Source of the DNA: Betaproteobacteria bacterium
GTDB taxonomy: Bacteria; Pseudomonadota; Gammaproteobacteria; Burkholderiales; SG8-39
Reading direction: 5' to 3'
NCBI GenBank assembly: GCA_007280315.1
Contig: QYQC01000121.1
Coordinates: forward strand, 1-12,015
Length of the DNA stretch: 12,015 bases
This document shows, piece by piece, positions 1-6,994 of the stretch. Positions within the stretch are counted from its first letter, which is position 1, and every line of letters starts with the position of its first letter. A model generated the notes under the pieces. The model did no database searches and was not told where the DNA came from. It worked only from the letters and a program-made list of their open reading frames with translations. The position numbers and the translations under genes were made by a program.

Positions 1-344
1 CCTACCGGCTGATCGCGCGGTCTCTGGCGGAAATCGATGCGCTGGCGGCCGAGGTTCGTCCCGCAGTCGAGCGCTGGGCGGCCGGTCGTGCGAACGTTGA
101 ACTGATGCCGGGTCATAGCCAGGTAGGCAGCGGCAGTTTGCCCGGCGATACCTTGCCCACCTGCCTGATCGCCCTGACACCCAGCGGACTGGGCATCAAT
201 GCGCTGGCGCGCATATTGCGCGCGTTGACGCCCCCGGTGATCGGACGCATTCAAGGTGGAAAGGTACTGCTCGATCTGCGTTGCCTGCACACGGCCGAAC
301 CGTTGCTGCGCGCGATGGCGGCAAACCATGGTTCCGAGCGGTGA
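1..344 (+). CDS. selA: SelA, L-seryl-tRNA(Sec) selenium transferase (C-terminal part)
   Basis: This is the 3' end of selA; the gene begins left of the window and about 113 codons remain, read in the frame that starts at base 3. SelA is a PLP enzyme that converts Ser-tRNA(Sec) to Sec-tRNA(Sec) with selenophosphate. The visible part matches the family's C-terminal small domain: a GSGSLPGD stretch in the middle, then PPVIGRI and LLDLRCL near the end. The PLP lysine lies upstream and is not visible. The stop TGA (342-344) overlaps the GTG start of selB by three bases (GTGA), which suggests translational coupling. Followed by selB and selC, the assignment is secure. Confidence 0.93.
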   Translation, partial: YRLIARSLAEIDALAAEVRPAVERWAAGRANVELMPGHSQVGSGSLPGDTLPTCLIALTPSGLGINALARILRALTPPVIGRIQGGKVLLDLRCLHTAEPLLRAMAANHGSER

Positions 345-2257
345 TCGTCGGCACCGCCGGACATATCGATCACGGCAAGACGTCGCTTGTCCGGCGTCTC
401 ACCGGAATCGATACCGATCGTCTGCCGGAAGAGAAGCAGCGGGGCATGACCATCGATCTCGGCTTCGCGCATATTGAGCTTGAAGGCGTGGGTCAGGTGG
501 GGATCGTGGATGTGCCGGGGCATGAACGGTTCGTGCGCAACATGGTTGCCGGCGCCACCGGGATCGACCTCGTGCTGCTGGTCATTGCGGCGGACGACGG
601 GATAATGCCGCAGACGCGCGAGCACCTGAACATCATCGGATTGCTCGGGATTGCCAGCGGAATCGTCGCCCTCAGCAAGGTCGATCTCGTCGATGCGGAA
701 CGGGTTGCGGTGGTGACCATGGAAATCCGCGCGCTTCTCGGCCAGACGCTCCTCGCGTCCGCGCCCATCGTTCCGGTCTCGTCCGAGTCTGGAGCGGGTA
801 TGGACACGCTTAAGCGGGAACTGACCCGCTGTCTGTCGACACTACGGTCGAAATCCGAGGCCTGGCCTTTCTGGATGGCCGTAGATCGCGCATTCGTGGT
901 TCGCGGTTTCGGCGCGGTAGTTACCGGAACGATCGCATCTGGGCGGGTCGCCAGGGATGCGACGTTGAGACTCCTTCCCGGCGGACAGACAGTGCGCGTG
1001 CGCGGCATTCAGATCCACGGTCATCCGGCCGAATCCGCCGTTGCCGGAAATCGCTGCGCGTTGAATCTTGCGGGCGTCGACAAAGAGTCGTTGGGTAGAG
1101 GTATGGTGGTCTGCGACCCGGGACTGAACCATGTTGCCGGGACGCTGGATGCTCAGGTTACCCTCGCCCCGGATTTGGCGAAAACGCCGAAGAGCCATTC
1201 GCGCGTGCGCTTTCACAGCGGGACGGCGGAGACGATGGCCCGTCTACAGTGGCTTGAGCCGACAGCGCCCGAACCCGGCGGATCAGGTCTGGCGCAACTC
1301 CGCCTGGACAGCGCGCTGCCGCTGCTGTTCGGCCAGCGCTACATCCTGCGCGACGAGACGGCGCAGCGGACCATAGGCGGGGGCGTGGTGCTCGACGCCT
1401 TTGCCGAACGCCGCGGCGCAAGGCTGCCGCAACGCATCGAACGGCTGCGGCGCCTGAGCACGCTGGACGCGGACGAAAGCCTGAGCGTATGCCTCGAAGC
1501 GCGCGGTGCCGACGGCTGGCTGGTGACGGAGCTTGCCGAGCAACTCGCCGAGGCGCCACAACAATTGGAACAGCGCTTCGCGCGTCGTGGCGACGTGTTG
1601 CGCGAGCTCGTCGAGGGGACCGCGTGGATCGGATTGCGCGGTGCAGTTGATGCCCTGCTGCCCAAGCTGGTTGCGGCGACTGCGGCACATCTGTCTGACC
1701 GTCCGCGGGACACGGCGGTGGCGCTGGCGACGTTGCACGCCATGGTCTGCCGGCGCCTGGACCTGCGCATTTTTCGCTCGCTGCTCAACCGCCTCGTGGC
1801 CGCAGGCGCGCTGGAACTCACTTCGGACGGTGTTCGGCCGGTCGGCCACCGTCAGAATTTTTCGCCTGCGGATATTGCGCTGGCTAACCGGTTGGAGGAA
1901 CTTCTAGCCCATCGCGGAAAGCCGCCGCCGAAACTGGAGGAATTGGCCAGGGAAACGCGCCTCCCCGTGGCGCGTGTGCGCCGCTTCCTCGGCGAACTCG
2001 AGCGCAGCGGTCGCATGGTGCGACTGACCGAAGGCGTATATGTCACGCGCAAGGACCTGGAACTGTGGCGCGAGGCGGCGCACGTTTGCCTTGGGTTGCA
2101 CGAACGCATGACCGTGGCTCAGTTCAGGGACCACGTCGGCGTTGGCCGCGGCCTGGCCATAATGATATTGGAGCGCTTCGATCAGGAGGGCGTAACCAGA
2201 CGAATCGGCGACGCTCGGGTGGCCGCCACGGGCACGCACCAGCGGGCAGGACAATGA
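341..2257 (+). CDS. selB: SelB, selenocysteine-specific translation elongation factor
   Basis: SelB is a GTPase that carries Sec-tRNA(Sec) to the ribosome and binds the SECIS hairpin downstream of an in-frame UGA. With the GTG start at 341 the protein has 638 residues, close to the E. coli protein (about 614). The EF-Tu-like G domain is intact: GHIDHGKT at 7-14 (G1), RGMTID at 34-39 (G2 region), DVPGHE at 57-62 (G3) and SKVD at 112-115 (G4). Beta-barrel domains follow, and the last 250 or so residues fit the family's tandem winged-helix domains that bind SECIS. The GTG start is preferred over an upstream TTG at 281 because the family begins immediately before the VGTAGHIDHGK stretch. There is no clear Shine-Dalgarno site, so translation probably depends on selA through the GTGA overlap. 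Confidence 0.96.
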   Translation: MIVGTAGHIDHGKTSLVRRLTGIDTDRLPEEKQRGMTIDLGFAHIELEGVGQVGIVDVPGHERFVRNMVAGATGIDLVLLVIAADDGIMPQTREHLNIIGLLGIASGIVALSKVDLVDAERVAVVTMEIRALLGQTLLASAPIVPVSSESGAGMDTLKRELTRCLSTLRSKSEAWPFWMAVDRAFVVRGFGAVVTGTIASGRVARDATLRLLPGGQTVRVRGIQIHGHPAESAVAGNRCALNLAGVDKESLGRGMVVCDPGLNHVAGTLDAQVTLAPDLAKTPKSHSRVRFHSGTAETMARLQWLEPTAPEPGGSGLAQLRLDSALPLLFGQRYILRDETAQRTIGGGVVLDAFAERRGARLPQRIERLRRLSTLDADESLSVCLEARGADGWLVTELAEQLAEAPQQLEQRFARRGDVLRELVEGTAWIGLRGAVDALLPKLVAATAAHLSDRPRDTAVALATLHAMVCRRLDLRIFRSLLNRLVAAGALELTSDGVRPVGHRQNFSPADIALANRLEELLAHRGKPPPKLEELARETRLPVARVRRFLGELERSGRMVRLTEGVYVTRKDLELWREAAHVCLGLHERMTVAQFRDHVGVGRGLAIMILERFDQEGVTRRIGDARVAATGTHQRAGQ

Positions 2258-2401
2258 ATTGGCGAGACGCGATATCAATTCACTGGAAGCTCGAAGCGTC
2301 CAGACAACTTTCTCGCGCTCTTGACCGGGCGCGCGCGCTGACAACGGCCAGAACAATGGGGCAAATGAGAAAATGTTAGAGTGAATCGTGAAGCTGGATA
2401 A

Positions 2402-2497
2402 GGAGAGGATGGCTGCCCGGTGGCATCCGCGGACTTCAAATCCGTTGGGAGGTAGTGCACCTACCTCTGGTGGGTTCGACCCCCACCCTCTCCGCCA
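2402..2497 (+). tRNA. selC: tRNA-Sec (anticodon TCA), CCA encoded
   Basis: The sequence folds as a selenocysteine tRNA of 96 bases including the encoded CCA (2495-2497) and discriminator G2494. The anticodon stem GCGGA/TCCGT (2429-2433/2441-2445) closes the loop CTTCAAA with anticodon TCA at 2436-2438, which reads UGA. The D stem is long (about six pairs, one C-T mismatch) with a 4-base loop. The variable arm is very long: GAGGTAG (2449-2455), 5-base loop, CTACCTC (2461-2467). The T arm is GTGGG, TTCGACC, CCCAC (2470-2486). The acceptor pairs GGAGAGG (2402-2408) with CCTCTCC (2487-2493). I count only 7+5 pairs in the acceptor/T helix, where the classical bacterial form has 8+5. Its position right after selB supports the call. 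Confidence 0.95.
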
Positions 2498-2604
2498 ATA
2501 TCATTTCCTGCCCGCGCTGCCATCGGTATGACTGCCGCGTAGTTAATCCGTCATCCTGCGGGGCCGCCGCACCTGCTTCTCTACCAGACCAACTGCCGAG
2601 CACT

Positions 2605-3099
2605 ATGATCAAATTCCCGCAGGAACGCCTTGCTTGCCGACTCGGTGAACTTGGCATCGCCACGACCACCGTTCCGTATCCTGCGCACCGGACGGTGGAA
2701 GAGGGGCGCTCGCTGCGCGGCAGGATGTCCGGGACGTTCACCAAGAATCTGTTGCTCAAGGACAAAAAGAAACGTCTGTTTCTGATTGTTGCCGAAGAGG
2801 ACCGGGTCATCGATCTGAAATCGTTCAACACGCGCATCGGCGCCAAGGGGCACTTGAGTTTTGCCTCCGCCGAATTGATGCGCGAGGTTCTTGGCGTCGA
2901 TCCGGGCACCGCTACTCCATTCGGACTCATCAACGACCTGAACGCACAGGTGACGACAGTCATTGACGCTTCCTTGATGTCGGCAGCTCAAGTCAATTTT
3001 CATCCGCTTGTGCAGACTGCCAGCACCGGCATCCGCCCGGACGACCTGCTGATCTTCATCCGCGCCTGCGGCCGGGAGCCTCTGATTGTAGAGATGTAG
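2605..3099 (+). CDS. Prolyl-tRNA editing protein, YbaK/ProX family (ProXp-ala-like)
   Basis: This 164-residue protein is a free-standing tRNA-editing domain of the YbaK/ProRS-INS superfamily. The closest match I recognise is the ProXp-ala (PrdX) group, which hydrolyses Ala-tRNA(Pro) made in error by prolyl-tRNA synthetase. Supporting motifs are TKN with Lys47, in the region where family members have an essential lysine; GVDPGTATPFGLIND at 97-111; and NFHPLVQTAST at 131-141. Length fits the family (about 165-170). The ATG at 2605 is chosen because the family begins close to this point; a longer frame from 2455 would run through the selC gene. No strong Shine-Dalgarno site is seen. The subgroup, and so the exact mischarged tRNA, is inferred. 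Confidence 0.87.
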   Translation: MIKFPQERLACRLGELGIATTTVPYPAHRTVEEGRSLRGRMSGTFTKNLLLKDKKKRLFLIVAEEDRVIDLKSFNTRIGAKGHLSFASAELMREVLGVDPGTATPFGLINDLNAQVTTVIDASLMSAAQVNFHPLVQTASTGIRPDDLLIFIRACGREPLIVEM

Positions 3100-3164
3100 G
3101 TTAATGATTTTTAATAATTAACAGCGTTGCGGATAGTGTGCGCTGAAGGTCGATCTTGCCTCGC

Positions 3165-3190
3165 GCCCCACAGGTTGGGGCAGCGCCCCA
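3165..3190 (+). promoter_or_regulatory. Two mutually exclusive stem-loops upstream of the methyltransferase gene
   Basis: TGGGGC (3176-3181) can pair with GCCCCA on its left (3165-3170, 5-base loop) or with an identical GCCCCA on its right (3185-3190, 3-base loop). Both stems have six perfect pairs and cannot form together. No T-run follows, so this is not a normal terminator. It lies upstream of the candidate promoter at 3228, so it would be transcribed only by read-through from the gene at 2605 or from another promoter. Function is unknown. Confidence 0.35.
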
Positions 3191-3227
3191 CCGGAATTGC
3201 CCACAATCGGATTGGGAACGAAGTGGG

Positions 3228-3256
3228 TTGACACCACGCAGCGCCCGCTGCCTAAT
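3228..3256 (+). promoter_or_regulatory. Candidate sigma-70 promoter with a palindrome in its spacer
   Basis: A perfect -35 box TTGACA (3228-3233) is followed after exactly 17 bases by CCTAAT (3251-3256), which matches four of six -10 positions. The spacer holds the inverted repeat GCAGCG-CC-CGCTGC (3238-3251), placed where a repressor dimer could block RNA polymerase. Transcription would start near 3263 and give a leader of about 85 bases before the ATG at 3349. It would drive the methyltransferase and MetF-like genes and possibly metK and beyond. Confidence 0.45.
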
Positions 3257-3348
3257 GACCAGGACGCGGCAATCGATCGCGCCTTGAAAAATAATGACGA
3301 CGCAGCAGGCGGCTTCTGCGCAGTCGACGGGAAAGGGGGGTCCTGGAC

Positions 3349-4617
3349 ATGGCGGTAACGAAAGCAAGTCTCAACCCGGGCAGGGAACGCGTTGGTGCGT
3401 TGAAGTCGATCAGCGCGCAGGATGAAAAGCGGACGCGTGCGCTGGCAGCCGAAGCGCCACCCGGTAATCCTGGCGTATCCGCCGATACAGGCTCGAAAGG
3501 CAATTTCCGCTTCAACGACAACAGGCAAAAGTACCTGATGTTCGTGAACACCTGCACCGAGAAATGGGCGGTCGGGGAACGCGTCGAGCAGGAACTGCAG
3601 AATATTCACCCCAAACCGCCCGCTATCCGGGTGTTCGATGCCGGCGTCGGCGACGGCACCGTATTGACGCGGGTGATGCGTTCGATGCACCTTCGCTTTC
3701 CGACCATGCCGTTCTACATCGTGGCGAAGGAAATCAGCCTCGAGGACGTTAGGCTGACCCTGGAGAAGACACCGGACCGGTTCTTCGAGCATCCGGCCAT
3801 GGTGCTGGTCATCACCAATCTGTATTACAAGGAGGCGCCCTGGCTCAACCCGCAATCGATTTCCTCGGCGTCGACGCTCAGTTGGAACGAGGTGGCATTG
3901 TCGGGAACGACCTCGAGGGAATTCGAAAAACAGATCACGGCGCTGCAGCCGATGCTGGCCGAGAACTGGCGTACCACGGTCAATAAGGCCACGGGCAATC
4001 TGGGATACGAGCGCCCGGCGGTTCTCGTGTTGTATCGCGAAGATCACCGCTTCCTGCTCAACTCGGTGATTCCGCGCAGGGGCGTCGGGCGCGCGGACTA
4101 CGATCTGGTGATCGCGTCCCAGCCGTATCGTTTGCGGGCGTCGGTGGAATTCAAGGCATCGCGCGTGCTGGCGCCGCTGGCGAAAGCGCTTGGACCCGGC
4201 GGTCGCCTTGTGGCGATCCAGTCGCACGGCGGCGATCCGGGGCACGAAATCCTCAAGGGCGTTTGGAAGGACGAGAACCCGTTTATCCACGACCGGCACC
4301 AGATTCTCAAGGCGGTGAAGGAAGTACTGGGGCCCGCGGCGCGGTCGTTGAAATTCAACTCGACTCCGGAGAATCGGTCACTGTTCCGGCACGAAATGCA
4401 TACCATGCCTGAGGAGATTGCAGGTTCGATCGGAACGTCGACGCTGTTTGCCGCGTGGAACGCGGCCATCTACGTCGGGCAGATCGAGGACGCGCGTCTG
4501 GAGCAGGTCCTGCATAGCGGCGAGTACATCGATGTTACGCGGGAGGCGTTGAAGAAACACGGCGGTCTCTGGTTCTGGGACGAGGCATTCTGCATTTCGC
4601 GGCGCCGCGATTTCTAG
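3349..4617 (+). CDS. Uncharacterised class I SAM-dependent methyltransferase-like protein
   Basis: I do not recognise this 422-residue protein as a named family. It has the layout of a Rossmann-fold methyltransferase: a variable N-terminal region of about 90 residues; the SAM-binding glycine loop VFDAGVGDG at 95-103; an acidic residue after the next strand (Glu128 in VAKEIS); YDLVIASQPY at 251-260, resembling the motif IV region of amino-group methyltransferases; and LGPGGRLVAI at 281-290. An insert of about 100 residues lies between the second strand and motif IV. The last 100 residues look like an extra domain that may bind substrate. No signal peptide or membrane segment is seen, so it is probably cytoplasmic. 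Start: ATG with AAAGGGGGG about 8 bases upstream. The MetF-like gene begins 10 bases after its stop, so the two are probably cotranscribed. The substrate is unknown. Confidence 0.8.
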   Translation: MAVTKASLNPGRERVGALKSISAQDEKRTRALAAEAPPGNPGVSADTGSKGNFRFNDNRQKYLMFVNTCTEKWAVGERVEQELQNIHPKPPAIRVFDAGVGDGTVLTRVMRSMHLRFPTMPFYIVAKEISLEDVRLTLEKTPDRFFEHPAMVLVITNLYYKEAPWLNPQSISSASTLSWNEVALSGTTSREFEKQITALQPMLAENWRTTVNKATGNLGYERPAVLVLYREDHRFLLNSVIPRRGVGRADYDLVIASQPYRLRASVEFKASRVLAPLAKALGPGGRLVAIQSHGGDPGHEILKGVWKDENPFIHDRHQILKAVKEVLGPAARSLKFNSTPENRSLFRHEMHTMPEEIAGSIGTSTLFAAWNAAIYVGQIEDARLEQVLHSGEYIDVTREALKKHGGLWFWDEAFCISRRRDF

Positions 4618-4627
4618 CCGCTCGCGC

Positions 4628-5545
4628 ATGGCACAGCAAAATCCCAATATGCCGGAGGCCGGCCGCACGATGCGACGGCTCGCACTGCGCGCATCGATCG
4701 AGATTTCAGCGCGCGAATTGCGCAAGGCCGGCGATATCGCAGTCGCATTATTGCGCGGCCGTGACATGTTTCTGCCGTGGACGCCGAACCTGACGGCCGA
4801 CGACATGGTCGAAGCGACGTCGTTTGCGCGCAGCCTCGGACTTACTCCGGTGCCGCATCTGGTGGCACGCAGGCTGGACAGCGAGGCAGCGGCAAGAAAT
4901 CTGCTGGCGCGACTGTCCGCAGCCGGGGCCGAGTCAATTCTCCTCGTTGGTGGAGATGTGGACGTCCCGGCAGGTCCGTTCCAGACCAGCTTCGACGTGT
5001 TGCGTTCCGGGATGGTGCAGGCCGGCGGGTTTCGAAAAATAGGCGTGACGGGCTATCCGGAAGGGCATCCCGCGATGGACGATGGTATCATTCAGCAGAA
5101 CCTCCAGCTCAAGCTTGACTACGCGCGCCGCGAGGGGCTGGAAGTTTTTATTGTGTCGCAGTTCTGTTTCGACGGTTCTGTAATCGTCGAATGGGCCAAG
5201 CGTCTTTGGGCTGGCGGCGTCACAGCGAAAATCCGGGCAGGTGTCGCCGGGCCCACCAACCTTGCAAAGCTGCTGGAGATGGGACTGCGCTGCGGCGTCG
5301 GAAACTCGCTGCGGGCTTTGAAGGGACGATTGGGTTCCGTTGCGCGCCTGGTTGCGCCACACGAACCACAGGACGTGATGGAGGACATCGCGGCGGCGTG
5401 CCTGGCTGGACCCACGACGGACGCACTCTCGGTACATGTGTTCGCGTTTGGAGGCGCCGCGATGACGGCGCAATGGATGGAAAGGATTGCACCAGGTTCG
5501 ATCGAATTGGATTCTGCCCGCGAGGGCGTTCGAGCCGGCAGATAG
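4628..5545 (+). CDS. Divergent methylenetetrahydrofolate reductase (MetF) family protein
   Basis: The 305-residue protein has the size and motif order of MetF, the flavin TIM-barrel enzyme that reduces 5,10-methylene-THF to 5-methyl-THF. Key positions are kept: Glu25 (equivalent of E. coli Glu28), the PHL stretch with His77, GGD with Asp110 (E. coli Asp120), YPEGHP at 143-148, and SQF with Gln178 (E. coli Gln183). Other parts diverge: the conserved VTYGA segment is replaced by FLPWTPN (48-54), and the C-terminal strand reads VHVFAFGG. It may therefore be a paralogue used with the upstream methyltransferase, possibly on another C1-folate substrate or in the oxidative direction; this is inference. 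The start is uncertain: ATG 4628 has no Shine-Dalgarno site, whereas the in-frame ATG 4670 has GGAGG 11 bases upstream and gives 291 residues. Confidence 0.8.
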   Translation: MAQQNPNMPEAGRTMRRLALRASIEISARELRKAGDIAVALLRGRDMFLPWTPNLTADDMVEATSFARSLGLTPVPHLVARRLDSEAAARNLLARLSAAGAESILLVGGDVDVPAGPFQTSFDVLRSGMVQAGGFRKIGVTGYPEGHPAMDDGIIQQNLQLKLDYARREGLEVFIVSQFCFDGSVIVEWAKRLWAGGVTAKIRAGVAGPTNLAKLLEMGLRCGVGNSLRALKGRLGSVARLVAPHEPQDVMEDIAAACLAGPTTDALSVHVFAFGGAAMTAQWMERIAPGSIELDSAREGVRAGR

Positions 5546-5574
5546 AACGGTGTATGGCGGGAGTCGTCAAAGGA

Positions 5575-5593
5575 CCGGGACCTGGTTCCCCGG
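5575..5593 (+). other. Small stem-loop between the MetF-like gene and metK
   Basis: CCGGG (5575-5579) can pair with CCCGG (5589-5593) around a 9-base loop. A T-rich stretch follows only after about ten bases (5604-5618), so it is a poor terminator. It might reduce read-through or protect the metK transcript end. No SAM riboswitch pattern was recognised in this 89-base gap. Confidence 0.2.
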
Positions 5594-5634
5594 ATAGATG
5601 AAGTTTCTTATTTAATTTGCAAAGGAGCAGAGTG

Positions 5635-6819
5635 ATGTCGCAATTCCTGTTCACCTCGGAATCGGTTTCTGAAGGCCACCCGGACAAAGTCGCCGACCAG
5701 ATTTCCGATGCGGTTCTGGACGCAATTCTGGCGCAAGACAAGACCTCGCGCGTTGCCGCCGAAACGCTGGTCAAGGACAATCTGGTAGTGCTCGCCGGCG
5801 AAATAACCACGGGCGCGCGCGTCAATTACGACAATGTGGCGCGCCAGACCATCAAGCGCATCGGCTACAGCGATCCGACCATCGGTTTTGATACGCACAC
5901 CTGCACCGTGATCGTGGCCTATGGCGAGCAGTCCAAGGACATCGCCCAGGGGGTGGATGAAGGCAGGGGGCTGGACCTCGATCAGGGCGCGGGCGACCAG
6001 GGTTTGATGTTCGGTTACGCCTGCGACGAAACCCCGCAGTTTATGCCGCTGCCGATTTTTCTTTCGCACCGCCTGGTCGAGCGCCAGTCCGAATTGCGCC
6101 GCGACGGACGCATGCCCTGGCTGCGCCCGGACGCCAAATCGCAGGTGACGATTCGCTACACCGATGGCAAGCCGGACATGATCGATACCGTGGTGCTGTC
6201 GACGCAACATGCGCCCGGGATGACGCACAAGCAGATCGAAGAGGCGGTGATCGAGCAGATCATCAAGCCGGTTCTGCCGAAGAATCTTACCCAGGGGAAG
6301 ATCAAGTACCTGGTCAATCCGACCGGCGCTTTTGAGATCGGCGGTCCCAAAGGGGACTGCGGCCTGACCGGACGCAAGATAATTGTCGACACCTATGGCG
6401 GATCGGCACCGCACGGCGGCGGCGCTTTTTCGGGCAAGGATCCGTCGAAAGTGGACCGCTCCGCCGCCTATGCCGCCCGCTATGTGGCCAAGAACGTGGT
6501 TGCCGCAGGCCTCGCAAGCCGATGCCAGATTCAGGTGTCCTATGCGATCGGCGTGGCGCGTCCGACCAGCGTCATGGTCACGACTTTCGGCACCGGAAAG
6601 GTTTCGGACGAAAAGCTGTCCGAACTGGTGCAGAAGCATTTCGACCTGCGCCCCAAAGGCATCGTGCAGATGCTCGATCTGCTGCGCCCGATTTACGAAA
6701 AAACCGCAGCCTACGGCCACTTCGGCCGCGACGAGCCGGAATTTACCTGGGAGGCGACCGATAAGGCGAAGCTGCTCGCCGATGGCGCCGGAGTGAAGCT
6801 GGAAAAGGCAATGGCTTAG
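5635..6819 (+). CDS. metK: MetK, S-adenosylmethionine synthetase
   Basis: MetK makes SAM from methionine and ATP, releasing phosphate and pyrophosphate, as a cytoplasmic tetramer that needs Mg2+ and K+. The 394-residue product fits the family (E. coli 384). Visible signatures are GHPDK at 14-18 with catalytic His15, GAGDQG at 118-123, and the glycine-rich phosphate loop GGGAFSGKDPSKVDRS at 261-276. The ATG at 5635 is chosen over an in-frame TTG at 5617 because AAAGGAG (5621-5627) lies ideally before it and the family begins at this point. The gene heads metK-riboswitch-ahcY-kinase and supplies SAM for the cell, including the upstream methyltransferase-like protein. It seems normal in every respect. 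Confidence 0.98.
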   Translation: MSQFLFTSESVSEGHPDKVADQISDAVLDAILAQDKTSRVAAETLVKDNLVVLAGEITTGARVNYDNVARQTIKRIGYSDPTIGFDTHTCTVIVAYGEQSKDIAQGVDEGRGLDLDQGAGDQGLMFGYACDETPQFMPLPIFLSHRLVERQSELRRDGRMPWLRPDAKSQVTIRYTDGKPDMIDTVVLSTQHAPGMTHKQIEEAVIEQIIKPVLPKNLTQGKIKYLVNPTGAFEIGGPKGDCGLTGRKIIVDTYGGSAPHGGGAFSGKDPSKVDRSAAYAARYVAKNVVAAGLASRCQIQVSYAIGVARPTSVMVTTFGTGKVSDEKLSELVQKHFDLRPKGIVQMLDLLRPIYEKTAAYGHFGRDEPEFTWEATDKAKLLADGAGVKLEKAMA

Positions 6820-6865
6820 CAGCCGATGCAACATGAATTCTACGACGGTAGGTTAGAGCGTGTAT

Positions 6866-6883
6866 GCGCGGACGGATTCGCGC
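6866..6883 (+). other. Stem-loop between metK and the SAH riboswitch
   Basis: GCGCGGA (6866-6872) pairs with TTCGCGC (6877-6883), seven pairs including one G-T, around the tetraloop CGGA. There is no T-run, so termination would not be of the intrinsic type. It may be a processing or stability element at the metK 3' end. A 10-base palindrome CGGCTAGCCG (6897-6906) lies between it and the riboswitch. Confidence 0.35.
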
Positions 6884-6920
6884 AATATGGACTGAACGGC
6901 TAGCCGACTGTTTTCCCGCA

Positions 6921-6994
6921 CCCTGAGGGGCGCTGCAGCAGGCCGATGTGGCTTGCCAGGCTCGGGGCGGCGGACCTCTTTTGCAACTGCGCCC
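6921..6994 (+). promoter_or_regulatory. SAH riboswitch (S-adenosylhomocysteine sensor) upstream of ahcY
   Basis: The conserved core of the SAH riboswitch is visible: GAGGGGCGCTGCAGC (6925-6939) and GCCAGGCTCGG (6954-6965). P1 pairs CCCTGAG (6921-6927) with CTCGGGG (6961-6967), seven pairs with one U-G. P2 is AGGCC/GGCTT around GATGT (6940-6954). GGGCGC (6928-6933) pairs with GCGCCC (6989-6994), closing the second long helix. In this class, SAH binding turns on SAH hydrolase production. The last helix ends 12 bases before the ahcY Shine-Dalgarno GGAG (7007-7010), and no terminator is seen, so control is probably of translation start. The family was recognised by eye, not by a covariance model. 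Confidence 0.88.

Noticed and set aside
2321..2366. TTGACC or CTGACA with GCAAAT as the selC promoter
   Set aside because: A promoter may exist before selC, but the -10 matches at 16-18 bases spacing are three of six or worse, so I cannot place it.
2254..2379. 41-codon frame overlapping the selB stop (ATGA)
   Set aside because: The overlap and a weak AGGA site are suggestive, but the peptide is not recognisable and the frame ends in the presumed selC promoter region.
2455..2604. N-terminal extension of the prolyl-tRNA editing protein
   Set aside because: It would translate the variable and T arms of selC; the family starts near Met at 2605.
3118..4299. Long open frame on the minus strand (393 codons)
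   Set aside because: It lies opposite the methyltransferase-like gene, has no recognisable motif, and its His/Arg-rich composition is typical of antisense frames in GC-rich genes.
5609..5616. TATTTAAT as a -10 box for metK
   Set aside because: No -35 box stands at a fitting distance, and transcription would start inside the metK Shine-Dalgarno site.
5608..6834. Minus-strand open frame of 408 codons opposite metK
   Set aside because: metK on the + strand is certain; the antisense product resembles no family and mirrors the codon bias of metK.
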